Assembly (NCBI RefSeq): GCF_025210165.1
Contig: NZ_JAOASI010000018.1
Coordinates: 1 to 64,000 of the forward strand
Source of the DNA: Tepidibacter sp.
Lineage (GTDB): Bacteria > Bacillota > Clostridia > Peptostreptococcales > Peptostreptococcaceae
Length of the DNA: 64,000 nt
Reading direction: 5' to 3'
Positions 43,860-52,824 of this stretch are shown piece by piece. Each line of letters starts with the position of its first letter. Within the stretch, counting starts at the first letter, position 1. Made by a program: the position numbers and the translations under genes. Under the pieces are notes generated by a model that did no database searches, had not been told where the DNA came from, and was given only the letters and a program-made list of their open reading frames with translations.

Positions 43860-46392
43860 CTAAGAAAGTAGTATTATATATTTTTTCTACTTCATTAACT
43901 TCTACTGGCTTACTAAATAAATATCCTTGAATATAGTTACAACCTCCTACTTTTAGACGGTTATGTTGTTCTATATTTTCTATTCCCTCTGCTAATACTT
44001 CTAAATTTAAACTGTGTGCAAGGGAAATAATATTATCCATAACTGCAATATTTTCTATTTCTAAAAATTTATCACATAAGGACTTATCAAGTTTAATTTT
44101 ATCCACTGGTAAAAATGTTAAATAGCTAAGGGAGGAATATCCTGTACCAAAATCATCTAAAGCAATTTTTATTCCTAATTTTCTTAATTTATCTAAAAAT
44201 TCGATTGTTTCCTCTTTTTTATCTAAAAATATACTTTCAGTAATTTCTATTTCTATATATTTACTTTCTACATTTTTTTTCTTCAATTCATTTTCTAAGA
44301 ATGCGATATAATTTGAATCATCTAATTGCTTTGCTGAAAAATTAATGGCTATAGACCCTACATCAATACCTTTATTTTTCCATATTGCTATTTGATTGAT
44401 CACTTCTTTTGTGACCCATCTACCAATTTGAATAATCATACCATTTTCTTCTACTGCTGGAATGAATACAGCAGGTGAGATAGAATGTTTTTTTAGCCTT
44501 AAAAGAGCTTCAAATCCTACAATTTTTCCAGTATAAGTGCAAACTTGAGGCTGATATAGTAGCTTGAATCCTTTTTCTGTTATTGCTTCTCTTAAAATCT
44601 TTTCTATCTCAATATGTTTCCTTAATTTTTCTGTCATTTCTTTTTTAAAGAACATATAGTTGTTTTTTCCTATATTCTTAACTTTATACATTGCTAAATC
44701 AGCATTTATAATTAGTTGATTTACCTCACTACTATCAAAAGGATACCTAGTGATTCCAATGCTACATCCTATACAGATACCATTATCTTCTATTAAAATA
44801 TCATTTTTAAATATATTGCTTACTTTTTTTGCATAATTTTCAATTACATTAATATCTTCTTCATCTTCTATTAAAACAAGAAATTCATCTCCACCAAATC
44901 TGGATATAAATACCTTCTCATCTGTTATATTTATAAGAGATTGTGCTACTTTAATTAATACTTTATCTCCATATGTATGACCTAATGTATCGTTAATTTC
45001 TTTGAAATTATCTAGATCTAATAACATGACTGCTCCAGATTGATTTTTATTAATTGATTCTTCTAATCTTTCTAAAAAACTTCTCCTATTTGGAAGGTTT
45101 GTCAAATGATCATTATAAGCAAGGTATTCTATATATGATGTATAGTTTTGTATTTCATCATATTGAGCTCTCAACTGTTCGTCTGATGCAGTTAGCTGTT
45201 GATAAGCTGCGGCTATTTCTTGATTAGATATTCTTAAATTCTCCTGATTTTCTTTTAACTGATATAAATAAGCATTTGACTTATCTAATAGATTGTTAAT
45301 AGAAAGTGTTAATCCTAAAAAAGTATCATTCTCCACAGGGAGTCTATATTCTATATTATTTTCAATATCTATTTGATTAATATTATAATTTAACTGATTT
45401 ACTGGTTTAATAATATTTTTATTTTGTATCCATAAGAATAATAAAAATATCATGATGGATATAATAGATGAACTCACAAAAATAGTATAAACAGAAGAAT
45501 AAACACTTTCCATAGAAAGTCCTATAAATAAAGCTCCTGTAACTTCTCCATTAATGAGTATAGGAACTGTTATCTCTAGTAAATTTTCACCTATCTTTTC
45601 ATAGAACCATTCTTCTGCACCTATACGTCCTTGGGTAGCTTCTTTTAGATTTTTTTCTTCAGAAGCATCGTATACAATTCCAATAGAATTTATATCTGCA
45701 TTTGCAATTGATTTTAAATTTGTATCTACAATTGTTACATAAATAATATTTTTTTCTTGAGCTAATTCTTCAACTAATACTTGATAGTCGAATTTTTGTG
45801 TTAGTTTTTGTATATTTTCTGCTAAAATTCCTACTTGAACAAAATATCCATTTTCATTTTTTAATGATCCATATTTAGTAGGGATACCAAACTCTGAATC
45901 GGGTCTTATGTCTTCCATTAATTCTTTATCTTTACTTTGCACAAAATCATATAGTGGATGACCTTTAAAAGGAACCCAGCCTTTATATTCTTTAACACTT
46001 GAATATAAAACTGTACCATTTTCATTCATCCAGTTCAGTTCATCTATATGAAGGTCTTTTGCTAGCCTTGCTAAAAAATCATTACTCAGATTTTTTTCAT
46101 TCTCTATTACCATTTTACATATATCTCTAATCTTTTGCTCTAATATTTCATTAATTATATTTAATGATGTTTCATTTTTTTCTATTTGTTTTGCTACTTG
46201 TTTTGAAAGATTAAGCCCATCTTGTTTTACTTGTTCTAACAATAAATTTTTACTTATATAAAGATTGGAAATGCTAACAATAAAAGGAGCTAATAGTGCA
46301 ATAAATAAAGGTAAGTATATTAATTTATACTTGTTTACTGCATTTTTTCTCAAATCTGCTTTTATTTTTGTTATAAAAATTCCTCCTTTCAA
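43837..46392 (-). CDS. Membrane-bound GGDEF-EAL cyclic-di-GMP enzyme
   Basis: This ~850-aa sensor makes and/or degrades cyclic di-GMP. A membrane helix lies near residues 22-45. An extracytoplasmic Cache-like sensor (about 46-305), a second helix (about 306-328) and a HAMP/coiled-coil linker follow. The GGDEF domain spans about 420-580 with intact RFGGDEF, and the EAL domain about 595-845 with intact EALLR, IEITES, DDFGTGYSSL and AEGIE. Both activities are thus possible. Given coordinates use TTG 46392, the longest conventional frame. The only ribosome site, AAAGGAGGA, lies inside that frame and is correctly spaced for an ATA at 46374, while the next TTG (46353) is too far. It is divergent from the SLH gene at 46675. 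Confidence 0.9.
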   Translation of the reverse strand: MKGGIFITKIKADLRKNAVNKYKLIYLPLFIALLAPFIVSISNLYISKNLLLEQVKQDGLNLSKQVAKQIEKNETSLNIINEILEQKIRDICKMVIENEKNLSNDFLARLAKDLHIDELNWMNENGTVLYSSVKEYKGWVPFKGHPLYDFVQSKDKELMEDIRPDSEFGIPTKYGSLKNENGYFVQVGILAENIQKLTQKFDYQVLVEELAQEKNIIYVTIVDTNLKSIANADINSIGIVYDASEEKNLKEATQGRIGAEEWFYEKIGENLLEITVPILINGEVTGALFIGLSMESVYSSVYTIFVSSSIISIMIFLLFLWIQNKNIIKPVNQLNYNINQIDIENNIEYRLPVENDTFLGLTLSINNLLDKSNAYLYQLKENQENLRISNQEIAAAYQQLTASDEQLRAQYDEIQNYTSYIEYLAYNDHLTNLPNRRSFLERLEESINKNQSGAVMLLDLDNFKEINDTLGHTYGDKVLIKVAQSLINITDEKVFISRFGGDEFLVLIEDEEDINVIENYAKKVSNIFKNDILIEDNGICIGCSIGITRYPFDSSEVNQLIINADLAMYKVKNIGKNNYMFFKKEMTEKLRKHIEIEKILREAITEKGFKLLYQPQVCTYTGKIVGFEALLRLKKHSISPAVFIPAVEENGMIIQIGRWVTKEVINQIAIWKNKGIDVGSIAINFSAKQLDDSNYIAFLENELKKKNVESKYIEIEITESIFLDKKEETIEFLDKLRKLGIKIALDDFGTGYSSLSYLTFLPVDKIKLDKSLCDKFLEIENIAVMDNIISLAHSLNLEVLAEGIENIEQHNRLKVGGCNYIQGYLFSKPVEVNEVEKIYNTTFLEKRATLK

Positions 46393-46674
46393 TTAATTAT
46401 TCAATATTTATAGATCAATTTTATTTTTGACATATTTTTTATTTTATATAATAATTATCACATATTCCTTCATTTTTTTCAACTTCACATTGATTCCATA
46501 TTTGAATTTATAAACTATCTCATATTTGTCAAATAGATTATTCGGGGAGGATATATAGTTTAATGGGTTAAAATGGTTTATGATATAATATGTCATTTAT
46601 TATCTCTTTTATATTGAATAATTATGTGGTAAAGTTAAAGTATATATCTTAATATATAGGTAGGGGGGTTAGAT
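46393..46674. other. Divergent intergenic region
   Basis: This 282-bp AT-rich spacer lies between the GGDEF/EAL gene and the SLH gene. A TATAAT near 46583 (in ATGATATAATATG) and GGTAGGGGGG before the ATG at 46675 belong to the SLH gene. No clear -35, hairpin or repeat is seen. Confidence 0.4.
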
Positions 46675-48591
46675 ATGAAAAAAATAAGAATTAAAAAATG
46701 GGTTAAAAGTACTCTGGCTATAGTATTAGCTGTATTTTTAATTATGACAAGTGTTATGTATTCTTTTGGAGCTCAGATGTTCACGGATGTAACAGATAAG
46801 CATTGGTCTAAAAAATATGTAGAGAGTATGGCTTCTAAAAAAATAATAACTGGATATTCAGATGCAACGTTTAAACCAGATAAATCGGTATCTAGAATAG
46901 AGGCTATAGTTCTTATAACGAGATTATTTGATTCAAAAGAAGTACAATCTGTTTATGATGCTAATAAATCCAAATATGAAAAATCTCTTAAGGATTATGG
47001 GATATTAACTTATGCAGACTGGTCTAAAGAAGAAATAGTTTTTGCTCTTGAGAAAAAAATATTAAACAATGAAAAATTATTATCTCAATTTATAAAAAAT
47101 GGAAACTCTCAGAATGCACTTAGGTGGGAAATTGCAGTATATCTTGCAAGAGGGTTGAATCTTGAAAAACAGTTAAATAAAGTTGTTATATTAGGATTTA
47201 AAGATGCAAGTCAAATACCATCAGAGGCTAAGCCATACATAGATATACTTATAAAAAAAGGTATATTAAATGGTTCTGGAGATTGGAAGGGAAATTTCAA
47301 TCCTAAAAATCCTGTAACTAGAGCTGAAATGTCTAAAATGTTATCTGTTGCGTATGATTTAAAGAGTAAGAATACAAATACAAACACAGATACAGAAACA
47401 AATACAAATGCAGATAAAAATAAAGAATCAGAAAAACCTAGTCAAGTTCTAACATCTGTGGAAGGTAAGATAGAGGATGTACTTGAATATAATGGAGATT
47501 TGACACTAACGATAAAAGATTCAAGAAATAAAAAACTTGTGTTTAGCAACAAAAAAAGTGATATAAGTATTAAGCTTGGAAATCAGACAGCAAAAGTTGA
47601 AGACTTAAAAGATGGAAGAGAAGTTAAATTGACTATAAGTGGAAGCAAGCTATATGCTGTTAAGTTAAGTGATGTAGAAGAAGAAAAAGAAGGATATTTC
47701 TATACTGTTTCATTTGATGCTAATGGAAATCACACTATAAAATTCAAAATAGGAAATAGTTATGAGGAATATAAAGTGAATTCTAGTACTAAGATAAATC
47801 TTGATGGAGAGAAGGCAACTTCTTATAATCTTGATAAAGATGATAAAGTAACTATAAAAATAAAGAACGGTGTTTTAGAGGAAATAGATGCAATGTCTAA
47901 GAATTTCAAAGTTGAAGGAATAATTCAAGAAGTATCTTCTTCTAAAATAGATATAGAAACTGATGATAAATATAAAAAGACTTATAGATTTGATATAGAC
48001 AATGATGTTAAAGTAAAAAGAAATAATGATTCGGCTAAAATATCAGATCTTAGAGTAGGAGATAAGGCAGAGCTTGAAGTTGAATACGATAAGGTTAAGG
48101 ATATAGATGCAGATACTATTGAAACAACAGTAAAAGGAATTTTAAAAGAAATAAAAATGGCAAAAGTTCCAGAGGTAACTATATTAGATGAAGATAACAA
48201 AACTAAGACATATAAATTAGCCTCAAGATTTGAAGTTGAAATAGATGATAGATCTGCAGGTCTTTATGATCTTAGAATAAACCACAAAATAAAGATAACT
48301 CTAGAGAGTGGAGAGATAACTGAAATTGAAGCTGATGATAATATCAGCATGAGCACATATACAGGAAAGATAAAAAATATAGACAGAAGCGATAATGAAA
48401 TAGAACTTGAAAATAATATAGATGGAAAAACTATATATATAAGCTATTCAACTAGTAAGGTAAGTTTTAGAGATATAGATGGACGCTCTTTAGATGAAGG
48501 TGATTTTGATGATGACGATATAATATCTGTTGTTGGGGAAGATAAATTTGGTTCTGTTGAAGCAAAGCTAATAACAAGAATAGAGCACTAA
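46675..48591 (+). CDS. SLH protein with C-terminal beta-module repeats
   Basis: This 638-aa secreted protein has a signal peptide (about residues 1-33, SFG/A end). SLH domains lie at about 37-85 (FTDVTDKHWSKKYVESM, SVSRIEAIVLITRLF), a degenerate one at about 100-160, and one at about 180-230 (NPVTRAEMSKMLSVAYDL). An Asn/Thr-rich linker follows (NTNTNTDTETNTNADKN, about 235-255). Four or five ~70-residue beta modules fill the rest, with the pattern VxGxIxxV...ITIKD...xVxDLxxGxxVxI. These modules resemble those of the protein at 17702-19318. SLH domains anchor it to wall polymer. It is followed after 17 bp by a receiver-domain gene, an unusual partner. Confidence 0.87.
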   Translation: MKKIRIKKWVKSTLAIVLAVFLIMTSVMYSFGAQMFTDVTDKHWSKKYVESMASKKIITGYSDATFKPDKSVSRIEAIVLITRLFDSKEVQSVYDANKSKYEKSLKDYGILTYADWSKEEIVFALEKKILNNEKLLSQFIKNGNSQNALRWEIAVYLARGLNLEKQLNKVVILGFKDASQIPSEAKPYIDILIKKGILNGSGDWKGNFNPKNPVTRAEMSKMLSVAYDLKSKNTNTNTDTETNTNADKNKESEKPSQVLTSVEGKIEDVLEYNGDLTLTIKDSRNKKLVFSNKKSDISIKLGNQTAKVEDLKDGREVKLTISGSKLYAVKLSDVEEEKEGYFYTVSFDANGNHTIKFKIGNSYEEYKVNSSTKINLDGEKATSYNLDKDDKVTIKIKNGVLEEIDAMSKNFKVEGIIQEVSSSKIDIETDDKYKKTYRFDIDNDVKVKRNNDSAKISDLRVGDKAELEVEYDKVKDIDADTIETTVKGILKEIKMAKVPEVTILDEDNKTKTYKLASRFEVEIDDRSAGLYDLRINHKIKITLESGEITEIEADDNISMSTYTGKIKNIDRSDNEIELENNIDGKTIYISYSTSKVSFRDIDGRSLDEGDFDDDDIISVVGEDKFGSVEAKLITRIEH

Positions 48592-48608
48592 TATAGGGGG
48601 CTATATTT

Positions 48609-48962
48609 ATGAAAAAGATACTTATTGTGGATGATGAGTTAGGATTAAGATCCCTTTTAAACAACTTATTCAGTGAAGAATACGAAGTTTATTTAGCAGA
48701 AGATGGGGAGCAAGCCATAGATACAGTAAAGAGTAATAAATTAGATTTAGCTCTTTTGGATATGAGACTTAAGGATATGGATGGGGACCAAATACTTGAA
48801 AATATAAGAAAATATGATAAAGAAATGAAGGTTTTCATATTAACAGCATTTACAGACCCAAAGAAGATGAATATACTTAATGAGTTAAAAATAGAGGGTA
48901 TACTTCAAAAACCTTTTGATATATTTGAGTTAAAACAAAAAGTTGATAGTGTATTAATGTAA
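48609..48962 (+). CDS. Stand-alone response-regulator receiver (CheY/Spo0F-like)
   Basis: This 117-aa single receiver domain has all key residues. The acidic pair is in ILIVDDE (D9, D10 region), the phosphorylatable Asp in LALLDMRL (about residue 52), the Thr in FILTAF and the Lys in LQKPFD. No output domain is present, so it would act as a phosphotransfer or protein-binding element like Spo0F or CheY. No histidine kinase is nearby. The ATG lies 17 bp after the SLH gene, and a strong terminator follows, so the two are one transcript. Confidence 0.92.
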   Translation: MKKILIVDDELGLRSLLNNLFSEEYEVYLAEDGEQAIDTVKSNKLDLALLDMRLKDMDGDQILENIRKYDKEMKVFILTAFTDPKKMNILNELKIEGILQKPFDIFELKQKVDSVLM

Positions 48963-48995
48963 AAAAGAATGGATATCATATCCATTCTTTTTTTT
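48961..48995 (+). terminator. Terminator
   Basis: AAAAAAGAATGGATAT pairs with ATATCCATTCTTTTTT around a single C and runs into further T residues. It starts at the stop codon of the receiver gene. Confidence 0.92.
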
Positions 48996-49006
48996 GTTAA
49001 AATGTA

Positions 49007-49035
49007 TTTACAAAATGATATTGAGGTAATATAAT
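49007..49035 (+). promoter_or_regulatory. Promoter of the ABC-2/TolC export operon
   Basis: TTTACA (49007-49012), a 17-bp spacer and TATAAT (49030-49035) make a strong vegetative promoter. A G-rich ribosome site (GGGGAGG) precedes the GTG at 49086. The MarR-type regulator encoded in the operon may control it, but no clear palindrome overlaps the promoter. Confidence 0.75.
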
Positions 49036-49085
49036 TAATACATAAATTAATAAACATGTTAACTATTTAAGGGGAGGTACATAAA

Positions 49086-50108
49086 GTGAAAAACAAGAAA
49101 AGTATTTTAATTTGTTTAATTATTATGACTACTACATTGTTATTTGGATGTGCATCTAGTCAAAAAATTGAAACTACGGATAAATATCAAGGAATTATAG
49201 AAGCTCAAGAGGTAGATATAAATTCTAAAATACCAGGCAAAATAGGAGAGGTAAAAGTAGAAGAAGGGCAAATGGTTAAAGAAGGAGATATAATAGCAAC
49301 TATAGACTCAAAAGAACTTGCAGCTAAGAAAAATCAGATGGAGGCACTTGTAAGTGCAGCTAAAGGACAGTTAGAGGCCGCTCAATCTCAAGTTGCAGCT
49401 GCTAATTCACAACTTACTAAAGCACAAAATGGAGCTAGAAGTCAAGATATAGCAAAAGCTCAAACTTATTATGATCTTATGTTAAAAACTTATGAAAGAG
49501 TAGAAAAGTTATATGAAAAAGGGGCTGTATCAGCTCAAAAGAAAGATGAAATAAAAGCTCAGCTTGATATAGCGGAGCAAACACTTAGTATGGCAAAAGA
49601 AGGAGCTAGAAGTGAAGATGTATCTGGAGCACAAGCTATGGTTGCAGCAGCTACTAATATGGTAGAAGCGGCAAGGGGCAAGTATGAGCAAGCTAAGGCT
49701 GGCCTTGATGAGGTCAATTCTTATATACAAGATACGAGTATAAAAGCTCCTATAAATGGAAATATAACTCTTTTAAATGTAGATAAAGGAGAATTAGTAT
49801 CTACGGGAATGAGCATAGCTACTGTTTCTGATTTAAGCAATATGTGGATTGAGGTTAATTTAGATGAAACTAAACTAAGTGAGGTTTATGAAGGTCAAGA
49901 AGCTAAAATAGCTGTTCCAGCATTTAAAGATAAAATTTTTAAGGGCAAGGTTATAAGAGTTAATAAAAAGCCTGATTTTGCAGTAAAAAAAGCTACTAAT
50001 GATAATGGAAACTACGACATAGTTTCATATGGAGTAAAAATAAAAATAGAAGATGATAAAAATTTATTAAGACCTGGAATGAGTGCGTTTGTGGATTTTG
50101 AAAAGTAG
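49086..50108 (+). CDS. HlyD/YbhG-type adaptor lipoprotein
   Basis: This 340-aa membrane-fusion protein has a lipobox LFGC (Cys about residue 21). The split lipoyl domain is present (DINSKIPGKIGEVKVEEGQMVKEGDIIATID and TSIKAPINGNITLLNVDKGELV). Between them a long coiled coil (about 80-200) contains two copies of NGARSQD/EGARSED-type sequence, as in YbhG/YhiI adaptors. A beta-barrel domain follows (MWIEVNLDETKLSEVYEGQ). It starts with GTG behind AGGGGAGG, and the next gene starts at the codon after its stop. It would couple the two ABC-2 permeases to the TolC-family protein at the end of the operon. Confidence 0.92.
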   Translation: MKNKKSILICLIIMTTTLLFGCASSQKIETTDKYQGIIEAQEVDINSKIPGKIGEVKVEEGQMVKEGDIIATIDSKELAAKKNQMEALVSAAKGQLEAAQSQVAAANSQLTKAQNGARSQDIAKAQTYYDLMLKTYERVEKLYEKGAVSAQKKDEIKAQLDIAEQTLSMAKEGARSEDVSGAQAMVAAATNMVEAARGKYEQAKAGLDEVNSYIQDTSIKAPINGNITLLNVDKGELVSTGMSIATVSDLSNMWIEVNLDETKLSEVYEGQEAKIAVPAFKDKIFKGKVIRVNKKPDFAVKKATNDNGNYDIVSYGVKIKIEDDKNLLRPGMSAFVDFEK

Positions 50109-51245
50109 GTGATGTTGTTGAATAAAATAAAAAAGTATATAATGGCATTTAATTTGATATTTATAACGCCGTTATTAGTAAATATAATGCTTTGCTATAT
50201 GTTTTCTGACCATCAATTAAAAGAAACGCCTACTGCTGTTTATCTTGGAGATAATACTCAGCTTTCTAGAAGTATAGTAAGTTATTTTGATGATAATGAA
50301 ACATTTGATGTTAAATACTATGTAGATAGTCCATACGATATAGAAAAGTTAATAGCTCAAAATAAGGTTAAGTTTGGACTTGTGATTCCAGATAACTTTT
50401 ATAAAGATTTAAAGCAGTATAAATCACCCACTATATTAACTGTATATGATGGAAGCCAGCTTGCAACTACTTCATTTGCTAAGGCTCAAGCAGCACAAAC
50501 GCTTATGACTATAAAAGGGGGGGCTTTAGTAAAGGTGTTGCAGGCAAAGCTTAATCTTCCTTTTGATCAAGCTAAAAAAATAGTGTCGTCTATAAGCATA
50601 CAGACTAGGATGTTATTTAATCCAACTAGAAATTATACTAATTACTTGATGCCTGGATTTATGGCCGCTATTGTTCAAGCAGGTCTTGTTATAGCCTCTT
50701 CTGTTAGTATAGATAGAGAAAAAAGAAGAAGTATGGCAACTTATTTAGGATCTAAAATATTGGTATATACTACTCTTGGATTTATATCACTTATGCTAAA
50801 TATATATATACAGATAAATGTATTTGATGTTCCTTTTAGAGGAAGTATTAAACAGCTTATGATTCTCAGTTGTGTATTCTCTATGGCTGTATCGACTATT
50901 GGAATTTTTATATCATCAGTAGTGTGGGATAAGATAAAGGCATCTCAAGCTGCAGCTGTGCTTTTTTTACCTAATACTATTATGATAGGTTATACTTATC
51001 CTTTAATAGGTATGGCTGATGGATATAAATTTGTAGGAAAGTATATACCTCTTTATCATTATGCTGATAATTTAAGAGATTTGATGATTAAAGGATATAT
51101 TCTAAATTATGCTAAAGATATAAGATATTTATTATTTGTATCGCTTATATTCTTTACAGTAGCTATATTAGTTGAGATATTGAGAGAAAATAGAGTTAAA
51201 AAGAAAAAGAGCTTGGGAGAAGGTGAAACTGTTGAAATTAATTAA
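50109..51245 (+). CDS. ABC-2 type permease (YbhS/YbhR-like), first
   Basis: This 378-aa membrane protein of the ABC2_membrane_3 type has one N-terminal helix (residues ~12-32). A large extracytoplasmic domain (about 35-170, VKFGLVIPDNFYKDLKQYK) and five or six helices in the C-terminal half follow. The permease signature region NYLMPGFMAAIVQAGLVIASSVSIDREKRR is near 180-210. The frame opens with GTG directly after the adaptor stop; a TTG three codons on is possible. It overlaps the second permease by 23 bp. No ATP-binding subunit is encoded in the operon. Confidence 0.87.
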   Translation: MMLLNKIKKYIMAFNLIFITPLLVNIMLCYMFSDHQLKETPTAVYLGDNTQLSRSIVSYFDDNETFDVKYYVDSPYDIEKLIAQNKVKFGLVIPDNFYKDLKQYKSPTILTVYDGSQLATTSFAKAQAAQTLMTIKGGALVKVLQAKLNLPFDQAKKIVSSISIQTRMLFNPTRNYTNYLMPGFMAAIVQAGLVIASSVSIDREKRRSMATYLGSKILVYTTLGFISLMLNIYIQINVFDVPFRGSIKQLMILSCVFSMAVSTIGIFISSVVWDKIKASQAAAVLFLPNTIMIGYTYPLIGMADGYKFVGKYIPLYHYADNLRDLMIKGYILNYAKDIRYLLFVSLIFFTVAILVEILRENRVKKKKSLGEGETVEIN

Positions 51246-52353
51246 CGAGATAATAAAGTTTTTTAAGCAGCCTAAAAATATAGTTATATTGATTTTAGGA
51301 CCTTTATTTTTCACCTTACTTCTTGGCGGAGTGTATATGAAGGATTATTTAAATGATATACCTATAGTGGTGCTTGATATGGACAATTCATCTACTTCTA
51401 GAATGATAATTAAAGAATTTGAGAATAATGATAGATATTATATATCTTCTAGGGCCGATTCATTTGAAAAACTAAAATATGCTATAGACGGTAAAGAAGC
51501 TTATATGGGAATTTATATACCAAAGGATTTTAATAAGGATATAAAGAAGCAAAAATCATCTAGTGTAGCTCTTATAATAGATGAGAGTAATATAACTATA
51601 GGGAATACAGCTTTATCATCTGCATCACAGATACTTGCTACTATAAATGCAGGTATAAATATAAAGATACTTCAAGCTAAGGGAATAGACCCTAAGACTT
51701 CTTATGATTTGGCTAAGATATTCAATTTTCAATCTAGAGTACTTTATGATGCTAAATATACTTATAAAGGATATGTTATGCCTGGAATGATACTGGTATT
51801 TGTTCAGCAGTTATTTTTATCGGCATTTATTCCTGCTATAATGGATGATAGAGAAAATATATTTTCGAAGTCAATCGTATACTCTACTATTGCAAGTTTA
51901 ACATATGTAATGTGTGCATTAATCCTTAAGTATGTTCTTAATATAAACTTTACTGGATCGTTCTTATATGCATTTTTATATGTTATGTTATTTATATTAT
52001 CGCTTGTTGGACCAGGTATGCTAATAGCAGTGTTATTTAAAGATAAGCTTAAGGTTACTCAGTTTACCATGCTTTTATCAATGCCTACATTTTTAACTGC
52101 TGGATATGTATGGCCTATAGATCAAACTCCTGTTGTTCTTTTATACATAATAAGGATGATATGGCCTTTAATATATGCTGTAGCACCTGTAAGAGATATT
52201 TTGGTGAAGAGTACTCCTGTAAGTATATTTACGAAAGATATAATTTGTCTTATATCCTTTGGGTGCATATGGGCCTTTGTTGGATACAATCTATTTAAAC
52301 GCAGGCTTAATGATAATAGAGGTGATATGAGTGAACAACAAGAAACTATTTGA
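51223..52353 (+). CDS. ABC-2 type permease (YbhS/YbhR-like), second
   Basis: This 376-aa protein has the same layout as the previous gene: helix at about 20-38, an extracytoplasmic domain with KEAYMGIYIPKDFNKDIKKQ, then about five C-terminal helices including YVMPGMILVFVQQLFLSAFIPAIMDDRE. The two presumably form a heterodimeric channel. Its start lies inside the first permease gene and its end overlaps the MarR gene by 23 bp. A nucleotide-binding partner must be supplied from elsewhere, since none is visible here. Confidence 0.88.
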   Translation: MKLLKLINEIIKFFKQPKNIVILILGPLFFTLLLGGVYMKDYLNDIPIVVLDMDNSSTSRMIIKEFENNDRYYISSRADSFEKLKYAIDGKEAYMGIYIPKDFNKDIKKQKSSSVALIIDESNITIGNTALSSASQILATINAGINIKILQAKGIDPKTSYDLAKIFNFQSRVLYDAKYTYKGYVMPGMILVFVQQLFLSAFIPAIMDDRENIFSKSIVYSTIASLTYVMCALILKYVLNINFTGSFLYAFLYVMLFILSLVGPGMLIAVLFKDKLKVTQFTMLLSMPTFLTAGYVWPIDQTPVVLLYIIRMIWPLIYAVAPVRDILVKSTPVSIFTKDIICLISFGCIWAFVGYNLFKRRLNDNRGDMSEQQETI

Positions 52354-52822
52354 TTTTTTAGATAGTTACAATTTTATTGAAGATGTGTCTGGAAAAACTA
52401 TAATTAACTTATTAAAAAGTGTTGAGATGATGAGATTCATTTATAATAGCTTATTTGCAGATCATGGTATATCTGAATCAAAATTTTATATTCTATTATT
52501 ACTTTCATATTCAGAAGAGGGAATGTCTTTATCTGAAATAGGAGATAAGATGTTTGTAACAAGGGCAAATATGACAGGTCTTATAGATAGAATGGGAAAA
52601 GAAGGGTTAGTGGAAAAGAAGAGTAATCCTAAAGATAGAAGATCTTCTATAGCTTATCTTACAGATAAGGGAAGAAAATTATTTGAAAATATAAGAGGGA
52701 AACATATTGATTTTAGTAGGCAAATGACTAGTGGGTTAAATGTTGAAGAAAAAGAGCAATTAAATAAATTGCTTGAAAAGCTTCAATATGACATAGTAAA
52801 GACTTTTAGCGAGGAGGTATAA
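52331..52822 (+). CDS. MarR family regulator
   Basis: This 163-aa winged-helix regulator has SESKFYILLLLSYSEEGMSLSEIGDKMFVTRANMTGLIDRM at about residues 50-92. The wing GLVEKKSNPKDRRSSIAYLTDKGRKLF follows, the standard MarR signature. The GTG start overlaps the permease gene and follows GAGGTGAT. It sits inside the export operon, two bases before the TolC-family gene, so it likely regulates that operon. A ligand is unknown. Confidence 0.93.
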   Translation: MNNKKLFDFLDSYNFIEDVSGKTIINLLKSVEMMRFIYNSLFADHGISESKFYILLLLSYSEEGMSLSEIGDKMFVTRANMTGLIDRMGKEGLVEKKSNPKDRRSSIAYLTDKGRKLFENIRGKHIDFSRQMTSGLNVEEKEQLNKLLEKLQYDIVKTFSEEV

Positions 52823-52824
52823 AA

